Shown here in pieces: positions 22,447 to 33,418 of a stretch of 64,000 bases of DNA. How positions within the stretch are numbered: the stretch's first letter is position 1; each line of letters starts with the position of its first letter. This stretch comes from Arctopsyche grandis. Lineage: Eukaryota; Arthropoda; Insecta; Trichoptera; Hydropsychidae. The translations under genes were made by a program, and so were the position numbers. The DNA lies in NCBI RefSeq assembly GCF_051622035.1, contig NC_135360.1, positions 9,166,001 through 9,230,000 on the forward strand. Direction: 5' to 3'. The notes below the pieces were generated by a model. It was not told the origin of the DNA. It made no database searches and saw nothing but the letters and a program-made list of their open reading frames with translations.

Positions 22447-24528
22447 TTATTTTCCGGTATATATTCCACACAAAATAATATTATCGCCATTCAAGAGAAT
22501 GATAACGTACGGATGATCGGCGGTAAAATAATTATCCCTCGCAGACATTATTCTTTCTCCAAAATCTAAAAACAGTACTTACAACTTAATGTATGTTATT
22601 AACTATCATTTATAATAGTTTTAGTATCAAAGTTCACCTGAAGCTGCACCGGCTTTAGTTCCTTGTTCATTGACTTCGATGAAAGCTTTCTGAACAGCAT
22701 CCGTTACAAAAAGTCTGTCCCTGCTTTGTAAGATATGGACCATATCTGACTTTCTACTATCAAATATTTGCTTTATTCCCAACTGAAATAATAAAAATAA
22801 ACTGAAAATATTAACAAATGTGACGATTTAGCCCAAAAATAGTATAAGCAATACTTTTGTCAATATTGTCACCTGACATGTATACGTATGACTATGACAT
22901 GTATATGTATAATGTATTGATTACCTCTGTTAAAATTGCAGTCAAATCAATGGAAGTCTCAATTTTGAACCTAGGGAGTGTAACATGAACATCCTGTATA
23001 TACATTTGTTTCAAAATGTTTGAGAGATCTATATTAGGTAATTTATTTTCCAAATCTTGTAATCCGTCGTTTTTGTTAGGCAATATAATTACAATTGGGA
23101 CATCACTATTGGTGTATGGCAACTTCAATATATATATATAATATTATAAGTTTAGCAGAATTCAGTTGAATGAATAAAATTATTTGCATATTATACAAAC
23201 TTTTGAATCCAATTCTGGTACACGAGAATATAAAAATTCGCTATTTTTGATACATCATATCCAGTTCTATGGATTTTTTGTTGTTCAAAGTAATTTTTTT
23301 TTTGCAGTCTTGTCTTTTTCAAACGCAGACATCTATTGTCCCTGTTTAAATCGCAAAGTATGTATTTAAAAAAGTTTAACTTACATACATGCACATGTAC
23401 ACATTTTTATTCTTACTTTATAATAAATGGTATTGACAATAATTAAATTTGTATTTGCGTCAAATTGATTTGAAGATACAAGATCTTTGATTTTATTATT
23501 AGTCTGTTTTTCCACCTAAATGAATAGAGTTCGATTAATTTCAGATTTAAAATATATTGCATATTAAATCGATATATTAAAATAAACATTATATAATAAA
23601 ATGCAATTAAAATTACTATTATTGATTATATAATAATTGAAAATGTGATTAAATGATGCAAAAAAAATATATACATGTATATAAATAAAATAATTAAATA
23701 TACATGTATATAAATAAAGTATACATAAGTTATACCCAATCATTAATTGTGAAGGCTGCCTTTTCCGGTGAACTGAAATCAATGTTTTCAGACTTGAAAG
23801 CATTTTGGGCGATAATTTTGAAATGTGAATCCAATTGATATTTTTCACCTTCTCTTACATATAATTTATTTGCCAATTTTAAGTCCTACTGGAACTAATT
23901 TTCTTGATCATCGCTTTAAAATAAGATTTCATCTGAAAAGTACATGTGAATACTTTATGCATACACATATTATAATGGTAAATACATACATTTTATTTCC
24001 TTAGACAAAATATTTTAAATTGAAACACCATATAGAATACATATGTATGCTTCATGTGTTTTTTATAGAAAAAAAATTAATTTAATTTCACTAAAATCAG
24101 ACATGTGAAGACTAGAAATGATTTCGTTACGAGTTGCTCCTGCTGCTCCTTGAGAAAGCATAGCCAGGATTATTTCTATCGATAATGGAGACATTATTAT
24201 ACTTCGATCATCCTGAATTGATGCCACTTGCTGAAAAATGTGTTGTTGAGTAATTTATTTCACCACAATTTTAATCTGATTAATTGAAAATGAAATAAAA
24301 TTCGAAAGAACATTTGTTGACGGCATCAGAAAGCGGCGATTCGATCTTTCATCCGTTTGATAAATTTATCAGTAACAGAATAAAACCTGCAATCAAACTG
24401 AACATGTTAACAATATCAAATCGGTATATTGAAACGTATATGAAATTTCAATGGGCGAAATAATTTTTGTAATTGAAAATTATTTTGTAATATATTCAAT
24501 ATTCTTCAAATTCAAATATCTTCTTCAT
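22447..24528 (-). pseudogene. Serpin pseudogene (cluster copy 1)
   Basis: All nine serpin exons can be traced on the minus strand: 24528-24507 (start exon), about 24386-24300, 24230-24092, about 23935-23737, 23515-23417, about 23380-23195, about 23131-22925, 22782-22638 and 22565-22447. Several are broken. The donor after exon 1 is no longer GT and exon 2 has an internal stop. Exon 4 lacks 7 bases relative to the sister fragment at 32641-32730, which shifts the frame. Exon 6 has several stops (GNW has become G-Q-stop). The acceptor of exon 7 has been replaced by a TATATA run. Exons 5, 8 and 9 are still open; exon 8 keeps IEVNEQGTKAGAA and exon 9 keeps NYFTADHPY and ends LCGIYTGK. It is a dead copy of an inhibitory-type serpin. 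Confidence 0.85.
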
Positions 24529-24607
24529 GGTTATAGCGACTTGAAGCGTTTGTCCTCAACTGATAAACAGTTACCAAACTTTTGTTTAAATAGACATTAC
24601 ATTAAAT

Positions 24608-25016
24608 AAGCGATTTCCAAACTGGGAGTCGCGGACTAGTCCAAAGAGGCGCCAAAAGTTAGTTTATAACATAACATAATAAAATAAAATAATATAAGAA
24701 AACAGTTTTTGTTCTAACAAATGCATTGCTAGCATCATCTTAAGATTCTTGTAGAATCGCAAAATGTAAAAAAAACAACATACAATGGGAGAGATGCTAG
24801 CTTTGCCAGTTTTATAAACGGCGAAACAGTTGCGACAAATACCTCATTCTGATGTCAATAATATTTGAATTAATATATTTTTATCACATATAGGTAAAGT
24901 GTTTGTATTATTTTATATAAATAAAGAGCGAGGGAGGGGGGGGGGGGGGGGGTGAGCCACCAAGATTAGTTTTTTTAAATGGGAGCCCTTGGTAGCAATA
25001 AGTTTGGAAACTACTG
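24608..25016. mobile_element. Remnant of a hAT-like element upstream of serpin copy 1
   Basis: The left end AAGCGATTTCCAAACTGGGA, then GTCGCGG, and the complement of the right end (CAGTAGTTTCCAAACTTATT) are the inverted ends of a CAGNGNTTCCAAACTGGG-type hAT element. CATTAAAT lies before the left end (24600-24607). The right end of the same insertion was duplicated into the mosaic serpin copy at about 32744-32768, where CATTAAAT follows it, giving the expected 8-bp duplication split over two loci. A run of about 18 G at 24935-24952 lies inside. Confidence 0.6.
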
Positions 25017-25371
25017 CTTTGTTGTTTGTTATCAAATTAACTTTGACTTTTGACAATAAATTTGTTTTTTTAAGCTGTGATTAAAATATGATACACCAAT
25101 GTGATTATACATATGTACATATTTCTTCATAGAAAAGTCATATTTGTGTGTTATATATATTTTATTAAAAAATGATCACACTTATTTATAATATTCTAAT
25201 ATAAGTATTTAATTTTTGTCAAAAAAGTATTATAAAAAATAATAATAAAGACGCACTATGCATAGGCTAACAGAGATATGTACATATGTACATTTTTGTA
25301 TTTTACATCGACAATTTCAATTTGAAATTATACCATGTTCATTACGTAATTGAAATTGCACTAATCGCCAT

Positions 25372-27894
25372 TTAGGGTCCAATATATTTTCCGCAGAAAA
25401 TTATATCATCTTTATTCATCAACATATAGAAGAATGGATGGCTTGCCATGAAGACAGGAATAGCTGATATTGCCATTGGTCTAATTTCTGCAAAACAAAT
25501 TTAATATCAATATCGGTAGATATTAAATATTCTCTTATATAATTCTTGCTTGTGGCTTGTCATTGTAATCATCAAAATACCTGTGGCGACAGCTGCTTCA
25601 GTTCCGTGTTCATTTACTTCAATGAATGCCTTTTGTGTTGCATCTGAAACATACACATGTTCGTGGCTCTTCAGTAAGTTATATAAATCTGCTTTCTGTG
25701 TGTTGAAAATTAATTTTATTCCGAGCTGAAATAAAAAAATAATAGAGATTATGTATATGTAAATGCATTACATAAATGGAGTGCTGTAATATAAAAATAC
25801 TTGTGGTAAGACTTCCTTCAAGTTAATAGCCGATTCAATCTTGAATTTTGGAATACTAACAGACTCTTGTTTCCCTCATTTTATTTAAAACTTCTGCAAT
25901 ATTGACGCTGTAAAGTTTTTCTTCTAAGGTTTCAAGTCCGTCAATTTTTCTAGGTAAAATTATGGCTAAATAGGTGTCGTTGTTTTTATAAGGTAATGAC
26001 AAAATCTAATGTAAGAAAACAGATAATCAAAATCAGTATCATAATCAAAATCATTATATAATAGTATAATTACATACATCGGCGTCCCATTCTGGTAGAT
26101 GGGCGTAAGGGAATTCGTCAATTTTAAACATCATATCAACATCCATTTGGTCAATCATGCTTTTGTAGAATTTCCATTTGTGAACAGAACGCATATCAAA
26201 TGGTTTTGACCAATTGCCCTAAGTTATCATAACACACAGGCATGTAAGTATGTATGTATACATATATTCAAATTTCCAAAAATCAAAATAAAAATATTTA
26301 AAATATTTAAGTGTAGGAATATAGCACGATTTGTGCTATTACGAATCAAAACCAGTGATCTCATCATCGATCCTGTACAAACATGCATAACTCAAGGGAA
26401 ACGTCCCCTTTGACCATTCCAGAAGAAAGAGTTCATCGCTCGATCGTAAAACGAACGAAACCCAACAGTGATGTCATCAGGCAGCCGCAACACATGTCCT
26501 GAAAAGTCGTTTACACGTGGCACACGACCGCATTCTTAAACGAACGACGTCATGGCTCTGACCCCATAGCTATATACCACACGTGTACCGAAGACACGTG
26601 CCTCGGAAACAGGTCAAAACGTGTCCCTAAAACACGTGTCCTGGAAACGAAGACAAACCATATGCACACGGCACGCTTCAAGCCAGAACGTATATAAAGC
26701 AACGCACCAGCTCCCAACACCAGAGTGAATCTCTGGAGTTCAGCCAGCTCACTTCTCCGAAGCTCAACCTCTTCGTACATACAATAACCATTGTATGTAC
26801 GGTGTTTTCTTAGACCGGGACATGGTCAACACACCTGTCCCGCGTACTAAATTGGTGACCCCGACGTGATCTTCAATCCGCCCTATAACTGGTGACCCCT
26901 ACAAAAGTATTGTAATGTTTATTTAATAATACCTGAAAATAAATAGCATTGACCAACATGACGCGAGTTTCCGGATCCAGTGTTTCCGGAGATATAAAAT
27001 CCTTTATTTTATTATTAGTTTTACTTTCAACCTTTCAACAGAAAAATAAAATATAACTTTATTGATTCTGTATTAAGAAATACAAAAAAAGATAGAAATA
27101 TGTATATACATATGTATATTCATTAAATAATATAAATAATTGTCACCCATGCATTAATAGTACTGGAAGCTTTTTCTTTGTTCGAAAAATCAATATTTTG
27201 AACACCAGCATTAAAGTGGTCTGTAGCAATAGATTTGAACACAGAGGCTAATTTAAATGATGCACCCTTTTTAACATATATTTTATTTGCAACGTTTAAA
27301 ACCACTCCTGGAATGCCGCTGTGTTTTTCAATTGTCGAATGAAATGTAGATTTTATCTGAAATATTATAAGAAGTAAATATGTATTATATCAACAAACCA
27401 CTAAGTCATTTTTTTTAATATTTGTAGATGAAATTTACTATTTCCGAATTGGGCAAATGAATAGCATTATTTAATTCCTTTTGGGTTTTACCACGAGCTC
27501 CTGTGGACAGAAGTCCAAGCAGGACTTCAGCCGAAATCGGAGACACTACTAAGTTTTTATTAGCATTTTTATTTGTAGCCTCCTAGATACGAAGAGATCC
27601 AATAATTATTTAATTATTAAATATTTAAATATTATTACTGCTGTATATACATATTTAAATAAATTTCATACTTTGTAAAACTCTAATGAGAATCGATTTA
27701 TTGCGTTTTGTGTTTCCTCCACTTCATTTGGAATTGATACAACAGACGTAAACAGAAAAGTATATATAAAAACTGAAAAATAATAAAAACCAATTAGTTT
27801 CTTGTTATACACGTGTGAAATTATATATACATATCTAAATTGTATTTTAATTACAATAATATTTATTATTACATAATTCAGATATTGTTTTCAT
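25372..27894 (-). CDS. Serpin, nearly complete but with a frameshift (cluster copy 2)
   Basis: Nine exons on the minus strand: 27894-27873, 27772-27672, 27582-27439, 27356-27147, 27031-26933, 26218-26078, 26005-25801, 25725-25581 and 25487-25372. All have consensus GT-AG borders and the same phases as the intact neighbour. Product features are a signal peptide (MKTISELFFIYTFLFTSVVS), the hinge EVNEHGTEAAVAT, a reactive loop running EIRPMAISAIP, the serpin signature MASHPFFYML, and a C-terminus FCGKYIGP. Exon 7 is 205 bases instead of 207: two bases are missing near 25866-25880 after the codons for NKMRE, which leads to an early stop. Either the gene has just died, or this is a sequencing error; everything else is clean. 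Without the shift it would be about 394 residues. By standard numbering P1-P1' would be Ile-Ser. Intron 5 contains an LTR. Confidence 0.85.
26312..26903 (+). mobile_element. Solo LTR (or LTR plus leader) of a Ty3/Gypsy-type retrotransposon
   Basis: The segment starts TGTAGG and ends CCTACA and is clearly richer in GC than its surroundings. It contains TATATAAAG (26691-26699), four CACGTG palindromes (26514, 26580, 26595, 26633), and at 26853-26869 TGGTGACCCCGACGTGA. That last motif matches the tRNA-Trp primer-binding site used by CsRn1-like Ty3/Gypsy elements. TGGTGACCCC occurs again at 26890. The ends TGTAGG/CCTACA suggest a 592-bp LTR with flanks TAAG/AAAG as a weak 4-bp duplication. The alternative is an LTR ending at 26852 followed by a truncated leader. 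It lies in intron 5 of serpin copy 2, in the opposite orientation to the gene. Confidence 0.6.
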
Positions 27895-28015
27895 GATGAT
27901 AGTTCGTTTTCCTTGTCTGTTCACACACAACTGGTGTAAGATAATCTAACATTGGTCTACATTGACATTATTATAAATTGGTGATTCTCATACATAATTG
28001 AATTAAAAAAATATC
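27895..28015 (-). promoter_or_regulatory. Proximal promoter / 5' leader of serpin copy 2
   Basis: Reading on the minus strand towards the ATG at 27894, this region has GAGAATCACCAATTTATAA, then GTTAGATTATCTTACACCAG, then ACAGACAAGGAAAACGAACT just before ATCATCATG. The last two blocks recur before the start exon of the mosaic copy (about 32950-33030). The first recurs at an orphan site (28640-28765) that lacks an intact ATG. Conservation of order among copies suggests a shared promoter and leader. TTTATAAT is a possible TATA box. No factor can be named. Confidence 0.5.
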
Positions 28016-29459
28016 AAAATTTGAATTATATAAATATTGACTTATGTTGATGTTTACAAATTACCTTATAAACCTAAATTATAAGTATGCATAAATTACC
28101 TTAATATATAAATATATACACATGTAAAAATTACCTTAATATGGATGTATGTACATATGTATGTTACAAACCTTATTTAATACATAAATTGTATTATAAG
28201 TATAAATTTTTTACAGTAAAATAAGTAACATTTTATGATACTTTCGAAATGTTATAAAACCTCTCATTATATCAATGAAAAATGTATTAATATAACTATG
28301 ATCATATGATTAAATTATTTCTTGGTGACAAAGTAAGACGATATCTTAAAAAGCTTTGGATTTTATGTACACGAACGTATGTACATACATTAATTAATTA
28401 ACTGGAACACGTTACATCTTGTGTTTATTTATCTTTTAATGAAGATTTGTTAAAAATAATTGGAGTTTTTTTTATTTAATTGATTTATTATATTTCCAAA
28501 TTGACGACTAGGTATAGAAGACTGCAGCTTCCTCATTTTGTAAAACACTGCACTAAATATTGTCTACCAAAACATATTATTTTGACTTTTGACACTGACA
28601 ATCAAGTGTTTAAAATTGAGAAACAATTTTTGTTACTCAGATCTTAGTTTCAATGATGATAGTTTGTTTTCCGTGTATGTACACAACTGGTGTAAAAAAA
28701 CATTGGTGTGCATATGTACATTGACTTTATTGCTAATTGGTGATTCTCATATTTGTATGAATTTGAATAGAATTAATTTATTATTTGGTGACGAAGTAAG
28801 ACTAGATCTTAAAAAGATTGATTTGCTGGATTTTATATACCTATATGTACATGTACATTACATATGTATATTATAAATTGAATAAAAAATTTGGCAATAT
28901 AATTGGGACACGTTACATTTTGTAAATTTGTATTCATGTTTATTTACCTTTTAATTCCTCACATAATTTTCAATAATAAGTAATTTTGAATAATTTGATT
29001 TTTTTTTAAATAATTTGATTTTTTTATTTTTATTTAATTGATTTATTATATTTCCAATTTGACGACTATAGAAGATTGAAGATTCCCCATTTTGTAAAAC
29101 ACTGCAGTAGATATTTTCTACAAAAATATATTATTTTGACTTTTGACACAAAGCATCAAATGATCAAAATTGATAAATAAATTTTGTTACTCAAATCTTA
29201 TTTCAATACAATGTTCGTATAAATTATAATTCCAGCCCCAATTAAAATTTGGAAACAAATTATATAACACGAAGACAATATAAGTTCATTCAGAACTAAT
29301 TTGAAATTATTTATATTTGAATATCTCATTTCCATGTAGTGGTTGGCCAGTAGAAACAACTTGGTTAATCCAAAATTATTAAAAAACATAAACCCTGTAA
29401 CATTGATGGGGAACTTGTTTATCTTAAATGCAGCTTCAGATTATTAATATCTATATATC
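28016..29459. repeat. Intergenic region with duplicated serpin 5' flanks
   Basis: Two related blocks lie here in direct orientation, about 28460-28665 and 29035-29215. They share AATTGATTTATTATATTTCC, GACGACTA, CATTTTGTAAAACACTGCA and TATTATTTTGACTTTTGACA. The first is followed by a promoter-like block (28640-28765) resembling the serpin leaders, with AGTTTGTTTTCCGTGTATGT and AATTGGTGATTCTCAT. No exon follows. This reads as debris of one or two deleted serpin copies. The plus-strand open frame at 28589-28876 crosses this duplicated non-coding region and is not called. Confidence 0.5.
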
Positions 29460-29694
29460 GATGGTTTCGCGCACAGATTTTGTATGTTAATTTTTGGATT
29501 TGTATTAAACTTATGAATAGAATTTTAAGTTTGTAGATGCTGGAATAATTAAGGTTTTTCCTTTCAAGTTAATTTTTGTGGTTTACATAAATTAACTTGA
29601 AAGGAAAACCTCAATTATCTCAGCATCTACATATGTACTTAAAATTTCATACAAAATCAAAAATGGACATACAATATCTGTGCACTAAGCCATC
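29460..29694. mobile_element. Long-hairpin MITE between serpin copies 2 and 3
   Basis: The two halves are inverted repeats over almost the full length, with arms of about 110 bp. Landmarks are GATGG(T/C)TT at the tips, GCACAGAT(T/A)TTGTATGT, GTAGATGCTG, and TCCTTTCAAGTTAATTT next to a very short loop around 29575-29590. Arm identity falls towards the tips. No clear target duplication was found. A transcript would fold into one long imperfect stem. Confidence 0.65.
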
Positions 29695-29966
29695 ATGTGT
29701 ACATACATAAATATGTGTGTGACCAAAAGAAACTGCTTATTATTTCAATTAAATAATTTGTTTTTAATACCTGCAATAGAGTGGTTTTATATGTTGGATA
29801 TACAAAATCATTAGTTTTGGTAAGACTCCTACTTTTATCTTTTCTCCAGATCGATATAGGTATATTATTATTTATATATTACATTTATTATAAGTTATTA
29901 TTAAATAATTTTACTACAAATTAAAAGTCTCATTTTGTATAATATATGTATGTATGTATGTAAATA

Positions 29967-29972
29967 TTTATT
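29967..29972 (-). terminator. Candidate polyadenylation signal of serpin copy 3
   Basis: AATAAA on the minus strand lies about 100 bases beyond the stop codon of the intact serpin gene (stop at 30074-30072). Confidence 0.5.
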
Positions 29973-30071
29973 AGACCAAACTAAAATGAATAAGTTATAT
30001 ATATATAATAGTATTTCATTATATACGTTTCAACTAAAAAATATAGATTAAATACACTTCAATAATATAAT

Positions 30072-32188
30072 TTAAGCTCCAATATATTTTCCACAGAAAA
30101 TTATATCTTCTTTGTTCATCAACATGTAGAAGAAAGGATGATCAGCAGTGAAGAATACTTCATCACTTCGAAGTGACTGAAGTTGAACTCTTAATTCTGA
30201 AATAAAAATATGATTTTGGTTGTAAGCATCAATTTTTTGTTGAAAATTCTATTTTTTTATTGAATATACCTGTAACAACGCCAGCTTCAGTTCCATGCTC
30301 ATTCACTTCAATGAAAGCCTTTTGGTTAGCATCTGAAACGAAAACTTGGTGGTGGCTTTTCAATAAATTGTGTAAATCTGCCTTTTGTTCGTTGAAAATC
30401 AATTTTATTCCAAGCTAAAATAAAAAAAAAACTGAATTACATACAAATAATAATAAATAAAGAAATCAATTGATTACGGCACACACTTCTGGTAAAACGT
30501 GTTTCAGATCAATGGTCGATACAATCTTGAATTTTGGAATGGCAACATGGACTTCGCTTTCCCTCATTTTATTTAAAACATCGACCATGTTGGCACCATA
30601 AATTTTTTCTTCTAAGGCTGCGAGTCCATCAACTTTTTTGGGTAAAATTATGACTAAATATGTGTCGTTATTTTTATAAGGCAACGACAAAATCTACGTA
30701 GTATCAGAAAACGGGAAATTAATATAATTATGATACAATATGCACATTTGCATCCATACACTCATGTACATATGAATATACATATTTATTTTTTAAATCG
30801 AATTTACACAATAGTAATTACTTCAGAGTCCCATTCTGGTAGATTGGCGTACGGGAAATCGTCGGTTTGATACATCATGTCAACGTCAACAGTGCTAATT
30901 TTATTTTTCTTAAAATTCCTTTTATGTACCAAGCGTTTATTAAATGGTTTTTTCCAATTACCCTGCAAGTAATCAAAATATAATCATCGTACAGAAGATA
31001 CAATTTAGCCAACAAATTAAAAAAAAAAACAGTCAACATTATTAAAACAAGAATTCCAAAGTTCCTCATTAAGAAAAATGATTTTAAAAATAAATAAAAT
31101 ATACATAACCTCTAAATATTCACTTGCTTTTTAATACCTGGAAATAAATTGCGTTAATTAGAATAACGCGAGTGTTTGGATCCAATGTTTCTGATGATAC
31201 AAAATCCTTAATTTTATTATTAGTCTTACTCTCAACCTTTCAAAAATTAATAATAATATATTATACTAAAACACAACAACTAAAAAATATGTCTCCATTC
31301 GTTGGGCTTTAAATAATGCAAAATTTACCCATTCATTGATTGTATTAGCCGCTCGAGTGGCTTTTGAGAAATCGATATTTTCAACATCAGAAGAAAATTG
31401 ATCTATAGCAATGGATTTAAACACCGGAGCTAGTTTGAAAGCTTCGCCGTCTTTCACATATACTTTATTAGCAATGTTTAAAACTACTCCTTGAATATTG
31501 CTTAGCTTTCCCATTATAGATTGGAAAGTAGATTTTATCTGAAAAGGAAGAACAAATATTAACAATCATTTAACCAGAAAATTATTTGTTGTTATTTGTA
31601 AAATTTCGTTAACTATTTCTGGATCCGGAAAATGAAGAGAATCGCTTATTTCCTTTTGGGTGTCACCACGGGCACTTGTGGACAGAAGTCCAAGGAGTAC
31701 TTCAGCTGAAAGTGGCGACATTATTAAGTTCTTTCCAGCATTTTTATTTGCAGCCTCCTACATAGAAATAAAAATTTAATAAAATAAAAGTATGGCATAA
31801 GTTGTGTTTATTTATTTTATAAAAGCAAATAAATACCTTATAGAATTCCAATGAAAATCGATTTATTGTGTTGGTTGTTTGTATATTTTTGGTTGGTGTT
31901 GATACAACAGACACAACCATAAAGAAAAATATATATATGTAAGCTGAAAAAAATAGTGTGTTAGTGTATAATTATAATTATATTATGTTATTCGGGTTGT
32001 TGAAGAAAAACCTTCCACAATTTAAGAGCTACAGTAAATACTATTCAAAGTAATATAATCTTAAAGTAGTACTTGAAAATGCTCCTAGTTATACATAATT
32101 TTCTGTGGGGATATCTAAAATCTGGGAGGATCTTCTGCCTTTATTGATATAATAATTTACCATTACAGAGTTGAGATATTTTTTTCAT
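30072..32188 (-). CDS. Secreted serpin, intact (cluster copy 3, nine exons)
   Basis: Nine exons on the minus strand: 32188-32167, 31943-31837, 31757-31614, 31538-31329, 31236-31138, 30962-30822, 30693-30487, 30414-30270 and 30196-30072. They join without any lesion to 1200 bases (399 residues), the usual serpin length. The start exon gives a signal peptide (MKKISQLSYIYIFFFMVVSV). The breach/shutter motif NAIYFQGNW is present, as are the strand block EVHVAIPKFKI, hinge EVNEHGTEAGVVT (346-358), reactive loop ELRVQLQSLRSDE (359-371) and signature FTADHPFFYML (374-384). Small residues in the hinge suggest a protease inhibitor rather than a non-inhibitory member. Standard counting puts P1-P1' at Gln365-Ser366. 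Insect serpins of this type restrain serine-protease cascades in haemolymph; the target is unknown. The donor of exon 3 (GTTAAC) is weak but placed as in copy 2. The last intron splits the reactive loop between P8 and P7, as in insect serpin-1 genes. Confidence 0.95.
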
Positions 32189-32300
32189 GATGATATATAC
32201 TGGTTTACCGCCTGATGTAAAACAATCACCTACAAATGACGTAAAACAATCAAACAATGTTATACATAGACACTTTGTATATCAGTGCTTCTCATACTTA
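32189..32300 (-). promoter_or_regulatory. Proximal promoter / 5' leader of serpin copy 3
   Basis: This is immediately upstream (minus strand) of the ATG at 32188. It contains two copies of GATTGTTTTAC(G/A)TCA and a conserved TATATCATCATG start context. It is only loosely similar to the leader of copy 2, so regulation may have diverged. The region is inferred from position. Confidence 0.4.
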
Positions 32301-32380
32301 ATAAACATTTATCACTTACCGTTGGTGTTTAAAAAATTCTCCCTTCCAACTTTTTTCTTTGTATGAAGTCCTTTTTGTTC

Positions 32381-32494
<114 letters not shown>

Positions 32495-32560
32495 TTATAT
32501 TAATTTAATACACAATAAATGATATTTGTATTATAACATAACACCGAAAAAGTTTTGTAT

Positions 32561-32949
32561 GAAATTTATTTTCCGGTATATCATCCACAAAAAATAATAT
32601 TATAACCATTCAAGAGCATGAAAAAGGAACGGATGATCGGCTCTCTTACATATAATTTATTTGCCAATTTTAAGTTATTGCTTTTACTGGAACTGATTTT
32701 CTTGACCATCGCTTTAAAATGAGATTTCATCTGAAATGTACATGTAGCAATAAGTTTGGAAACCACTGCATTAAATAAATGTTGTAAATTTTTTTTTAAC
32801 TTTTGACACTAAATGCGATTAAAATATGATAAACCGATGTGATTATTAAAGTCTCTTGTTATACACGTATGAAATTATATACACAATATCTAAATTGTAT
32901 TATAATTATAATATTATTTATTATTACACAATTCAGATGTTGTTTTCAT
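32561..32949 (-). pseudogene. Mosaic, internally deleted serpin pseudogene (cluster copy 4)
   Basis: On the minus strand the start exon is recognisable at 32949-32928: ATG plus 21 bases and a GT donor, encoding MKTTSEL, like copy 2. Next comes DNA matching intron 1 of copy 2 (about 32855-32925). Then comes DNA matching the region upstream of copy 1, including the right end of its hAT-like remnant (about 32744-32850). Then part of exon 4 (32730 to about 32636; SSSKSNNLKLANKLYVRE) is fused directly to the terminal part of exon 9 (about 32635-32561), which has stops. Exons 2, 3 and 5-8 are gone. Both the copy-1-like and copy-2-like parts are clear by eye, so at least two rearrangements built it. 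Confidence 0.75.
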
Positions 32950-33097
32950 GACGATAGTTTGTTTTCCGTGTCTGTTCACTGGTGTAAAATAATCTAACAT
33001 TGGTGTTCATACATTGACTTATGGTTTAACCCGGCATCGCTCGGTATTTGTAAAAAAAACCGCTTAAACATTACTTATCTAATAGTTAACATTTTAT

Positions 33098-33203
33098 TAA
33101 ATTTATTTGAATAGTTTTATTTTATATAAATTTATTTGAATAGTTTTATTTTATATAAATTTATTTGAATAGTTTTATTTTATATAAATTTATTTGAATA
33201 CTC
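33098..33203. repeat. 29-bp AT-rich tandem repeat, about 3.5 copies
   Basis: TTTATTTGAATAGTTTTATT followed by TTATATAAA repeats with a period of 29 bases; the GAATAG landmark falls at about 33109, 33138 and 33167, and the decayed GAATAC at 33196. The copies are essentially identical, which suggests recent expansion. Confidence 0.85.
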
Positions 33204-33418
33204 ATTTGTTTTTTTTAATAAATTGACTCTCACGAACAAACAAACATATACAATACTCTTACGAAATTATATGTATAACAGAATCCGAAGAGAAATTGGG
33301 TAGGGCTTCGCCCAAGGGGACTTCGAATACTTTGAATCGAAAAATAAATCGAATCAGCGCCTTTGAATCGAAAAATAATAAAAAGTTGAAAATAAAAATG
33401 AAAATGTTGTTTCCACCT

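Noticed and set aside
22363-22569. Plus-strand open frame over the end of serpin copy 1
   Set aside because: It is antisense to exon 9 of the serpin pseudogene and has no independent support.
26550-26780. Reverse-strand open frame of 76 codons
   Set aside because: It lies inside the GC-richer LTR, antisense to it, with no family resemblance.
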